From assembly GCA_001828445.1 (NCBI GenBank), contig MHYJ01000109.1, positions 1 to 7,524 on the forward strand: DNA of 7,524 nucleotides. The letters are read 5' to 3'. Each line of letters opens with the position of its first letter. Position 1 is the first letter of the stretch. A model generated the notes under the pieces. That model searched no databases. It saw only the letters and a program-made list of their open reading frames with translations, and had not been told where the DNA came from. The position numbers were made by a program, and so were the translations under genes. Positions 5,441-7,524 of the stretch are shown one piece after another. The stretch is from Planctomycetes bacterium RBG_16_43_13. Lineage in GTDB: Bacteria > Planctomycetota > MHYJ01.

Positions 5441-6753
5441 AGCATATTTGGTAGAACGCCCCTAATCTTACTAAACGTCTTATCATTATTAAGACGTTTC
5501 AGGAGGTCATTTTTACTGCCGTCTTTGCTATTTTCTATTGATGCGATTGCGTGCCTTCTTATTTTTTCGTGCAGGGTCTGTCTATCGCCACCTCGCTTCA
5601 CCCCCTCCATCAGTATATTTTCTGTGGCAATAAACGGCAGTTCTCTATCGACATTGTATGCAATAACACTTTTATTAACTTTAAGCCCACTAACAATATT
5701 ATAATACAGATTCAGGATAGCATCCACCCCCAAAAATGCCTCAGGCAGGGAAATCCTCTTTCCTGCGGAGTCGTCCAGCGTCCGCTCAAACCACTGATTT
5801 GCGGCGGTCATTGCAGTATTCTGATAGAACGTTATAACTAAACGCGCAAGAGACGCTATCCGCTCTGTCTTAATAGGATTTCTCTTATACGCCATCGCAG
5901 ATGAGCCAACCTGCTCTTCCTCAAACGGCTCTTCTATTTCTCGCAAGTGTTGTAGTAGGCGTAAGTCATTACTAAACTTATGTGCCGACTGGGCTATAGA
6001 GGCAAGCGTTGACAAAACAAGCATATCGAGTTTCCGCGTATATGTCTGCCCCGATATTATAAATGTATCAGCGAACCCCATTTTCTTGGAGACGAGTTTA
6101 TCTAATTCAACAACCTTATTTTCATCCCCATCAAAGAGGGCAAGGAAGCTCGCCTGCGTTCCCACAGCGCCCTTCGCACCGAGAAATTTCAGTCCACCTA
6201 GTCGTGCATCTATGTCATCCAAATCCATTACCAAATCCTGTAGCCAGAGGCAGGTGCGTTTACCGACGGTTGTGAACTGTGCGGGCTGAAAGTGTGTATA
6301 TGCTACAGTAGGCAAATCCGCATACCGCTCTGCAAATTCGGCAAGCACCTTTATCACATTTATAAGTTCTTTTTTCAGTAGCGATAAGCCGTCCCTCATC
6401 ACTACTAAATCCGTATTGTCAACCACATAGGCACTCGTTGCACCTAAATGTATTATGGGCTTCGCCTTCGGACACTGCTTGCCGTAGGCGTGGATGTGAG
6501 CCATTACGTCGTGCTTGAACTTTTCCTCATATACTCTGGCATCTTCGTAGTTTATCTTATCTGCAAATCGCTTTAACTCTGCAATCTGCCCGGATGAAAT
6601 ATCCAGCCCAAGTTCCTTCTCCGCCTCAGCCAATGCAATCCATAGTTGACGCCACGTCCTAAACTTCTTGTCTGCTGAAAAATTATATAGCATCTCCTTA
6701 GAAGAATACCTCTCCGCAAATGGCGACTCGTAGATGTCGTGATTTTTACTCAT
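5401..6753 (-). CDS. purB: Adenylosuccinate lyase, C-terminus frameshifted
   Basis: A fumarate/aspartase-superfamily enzyme of purine synthesis. It splits SAICAR to AICAR and adenylosuccinate to AMP, releasing fumarate each time, as a cytosolic homotetramer. Visible motifs are the N-terminal SPFAERYSSKEM (10-21), FRTWRQLWIALAEAEKELGL (31-50), KHDVMAHIHAYG (80-91), GATSAYVVDNTDL (104-116), THFQPAQFTTVGKR (from 153, catalytic-type H154) and the signature GSSAMAYKRNP (283-293). Q-WFERTLDDSA follows. This set is that of the clostridial/eukaryotic-like subgroup. In the signature, alanine 288 replaces the usual proline (GSSAMP). The open frame ends after 450 residues with an aberrant tail (VITLGGRPRR); the proper C-terminus lies in the next frame. 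The gene starts 10 bp after the protease gene and has no strong ribosome binding site. Identity is certain; whether the frameshift is real is open. Confidence 0.95.
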   Translation of the reverse strand: MSKNHDIYESPFAERYSSKEMLYNFSADKKFRTWRQLWIALAEAEKELGLDISSGQIAELKRFADKINYEDARVYEEKFKHDVMAHIHAYGKQCPKAKPIIHLGATSAYVVDNTDLVVMRDGLSLLKKELINVIKVLAEFAERYADLPTVAYTHFQPAQFTTVGKRTCLWLQDLVMDLDDIDARLGGLKFLGAKGAVGTQASFLALFDGDENKVVELDKLVSKKMGFADTFIISGQTYTRKLDMLVLSTLASIAQSAHKFSNDLRLLQHLREIEEPFEEEQVGSSAMAYKRNPIKTERIASLARLVITFYQNTAMTAANQWFERTLDDSAGKRISLPEAFLGVDAILNLYYNIVSGLKVNKSVIAYNVDRELPFIATENILMEGVKRGGDRQTLHEKIRRHAIASIENSKDGSKNDLLKRLNNDKTFSKIRGVLPNMLSRVITLGGRPRR

Positions 6754-6763
6754 CTTACATTTT

Positions 6764-7405
6764 CTATAAACTCGCAGGGTCTATGTTTCTATATTTTACC
6801 ACTATTCGCCACAAATTAAAGAGATTTATGAGTGCGTGCGTCAGAATTGGAGCTATGAGCGTTCCCGTATATTCATATTCCCAACCCATAAGAAGCCCCA
6901 TCGCCGCCGCAAAGATAGGCCAGGCAATAAACTTTCTATTTATTGGAAAGTGTATTATGCCGAATACGGCACTCGTCAGATAAAGCCCTAAATGGTGTTG
7001 CATAGCACCCCTGAAAAACACCTCCTCGCCTAAACCGCTAATAATGGCTAATATGGGGAGTTCCCAGAGCCGCTGCTCGCCCAACATCCAGCCAAATTCC
7101 TCTTCGAGATGCTGTGCCCATTTAAAATTGGCAATAGCAGATGAAAGCCCAACTACCAAAACGGCGAACCCCACACCTAAGGCAACGCCAATCACATTGA
7201 AGGCAAAATAATCTGCGATGGATTTACTACTGCCGGTAAAATATATCCACACTAAACCGGCTATAGTCAAGAAACCGTAAAACAGCACAGCGAAAAAGAT
7301 AGGTATCCTACGTGGTGGAAGTTTATAGCTGACAGGCGGAATAGTATCCTCAACACCTGCGGCTTCATCTGGTATATCCCCACCATTATTTTGGATTTCT
7401 GTCAT
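6764..7405 (-). CDS. CPBP-family (CAAX protease/Abi) intramembrane metalloprotease
   Basis: A 213-residue polytopic membrane protein of the CPBP (ABI/Rce1-like) family. About 30 polar N-terminal residues precede hydrophobic segments at roughly 35-56, 68-92, 116-150 and 160-200. The metal-binding and catalytic motifs are complete: EEVFFRG (E127, E128, R132), FGIIHF (H152) and LTHALINLFNL (H190, N194). Relatives include eukaryotic type II CAAX prenyl endopeptidases and many bacterial proteins of varied or unknown roles, such as bacteriocin immunity. The substrate here cannot be told. It lies between a PhoH-family gene (48 bp gap) and purB (10 bp gap), presumably in one operon. The start is the first ATG after the upstream stop and has no clear ribosome binding site, so it could be slightly off. 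The family call is secure. Confidence 0.9.
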   Translation of the reverse strand: MTEIQNNGGDIPDEAAGVEDTIPPVSYKLPPRRIPIFFAVLFYGFLTIAGLVWIYFTGSSKSIADYFAFNVIGVALGVGFAVLVVGLSSAIANFKWAQHLEEEFGWMLGEQRLWELPILAIISGLGEEVFFRGAMQHHLGLYLTSAVFGIIHFPINRKFIAWPIFAAAMGLLMGWEYEYTGTLIAPILTHALINLFNLWRIVVKYRNIDPASL

Positions 7406-7453
7406 TAGAATTTGTTTAGGATTTGGAATCCAGAGTTTCGAGTTTTTTTTAAT

Positions 7454-7524
7454 TTACTTATGCCCTCTCCGCTCATATACATCCACAATTTCTTGAACCA
7501 ATGGGTGGCGGACTATATCGTCGC
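7454..7524 (-). CDS. PhoH-family ATPase, C-terminal 22 residues only
   Basis: On the - strand the frame entering from the right edge reads DDIVRHPLVQEIVDVYERR and ends with a TAA at 7456-7454. The pattern D-x-V-R-H-P-L-V-x-x-I-V-x-x-Y-E is the conserved C-terminal end of PhoH/PhoL (YbeZ) proteins, cytosolic P-loop ATPases linked to RNA metabolism. Only this tail is in the window, so the ATPase motifs are not seen. Its stop is 48 bp before the start of the protease gene, which fits an operon. The call rests on one short motif, but that motif is distinctive. Confidence 0.75.
   Translation of the reverse strand, partial: DDIVRHPLVQEIVDVYERRGHK

Noticed and set aside
5432..5445. Programmed ribosomal frameshift in purB
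   Set aside because: There is no slippery heptamer or stimulatory structure apparent, and programmed shifting is not known in this family; an indel in an A run is simpler.
6720..6983. 87-codon + strand frame over the protease/purB junction
   Set aside because: Both - strand genes are well supported by conserved motifs; this frame has none.

Overview
The window looks like the chromosome of a diderm bacterium, moderately AT-rich, with many ATA and AGA codons. Evidence for a diderm cell is an outer-membrane-type polysaccharide export protein, a full-length Wzc-like co-polymerase/kinase and a lipobox lipoprotein. Most starts lack a strong Shine-Dalgarno sequence; the TPR-protein gene is a clear exception. 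The adenylosuccinate lyase belongs to the long (about 475 to 485 residue) clostridial/eukaryotic-like subgroup. I cannot name a phylum from this alone; an uncultured lineage of the FCB/WOR-3 kind is only a guess.

Left part, + strand (1-3664): the 3' part of a polysaccharide export gene (Poly_export plus SLBB), then a Wzz/Wzc-like chain-length regulator fused to a bacterial tyrosine kinase with a tyrosine tail, then, 84 bp on, a short ParB/Noc-family gene. No parA is visible. The ParB-like protein starts with a Noc-like amphipathic, basic segment and lacks the usual C-terminal dimerisation domain. A near-perfect palindrome whose core is intermediate between the parS and Noc-binding consensus lies 57 bp after its stop codon.

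Middle (3665-4120): a gene-free stretch of about 450 bp between convergent transcription units. It holds the parS-like palindrome (which could also be a terminator), two copies of a 13-mer, and several direct and inverted repeats, including three copies of a GC-rich 13-mer.

Right part, - strand (7524 to 4121), reading right to left: the C-terminus of a PhoH-family ATPase, a CPBP-family intramembrane protease, adenylosuccinate lyase (purB), a small lipoprotein, and a secreted tyrosine-rich protein with TPR-like repeats. Gaps of 2 to 48 bp suggest a single operon. purB carries a one-base frameshift near its 3' end. Reading through it restores 40 residues with the expected GRAP motif and brings the stop to 2 bp before the lipoprotein start.

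The most interesting hypothesis is a link between capsule/exopolysaccharide synthesis and the chromosome: a ParA/MinD-fold tyrosine kinase gene directly followed by a membrane-targeted ParB/Noc-like protein gene and a candidate binding site. The sequence supports the neighbourhood and the motifs; the functional link is inference.
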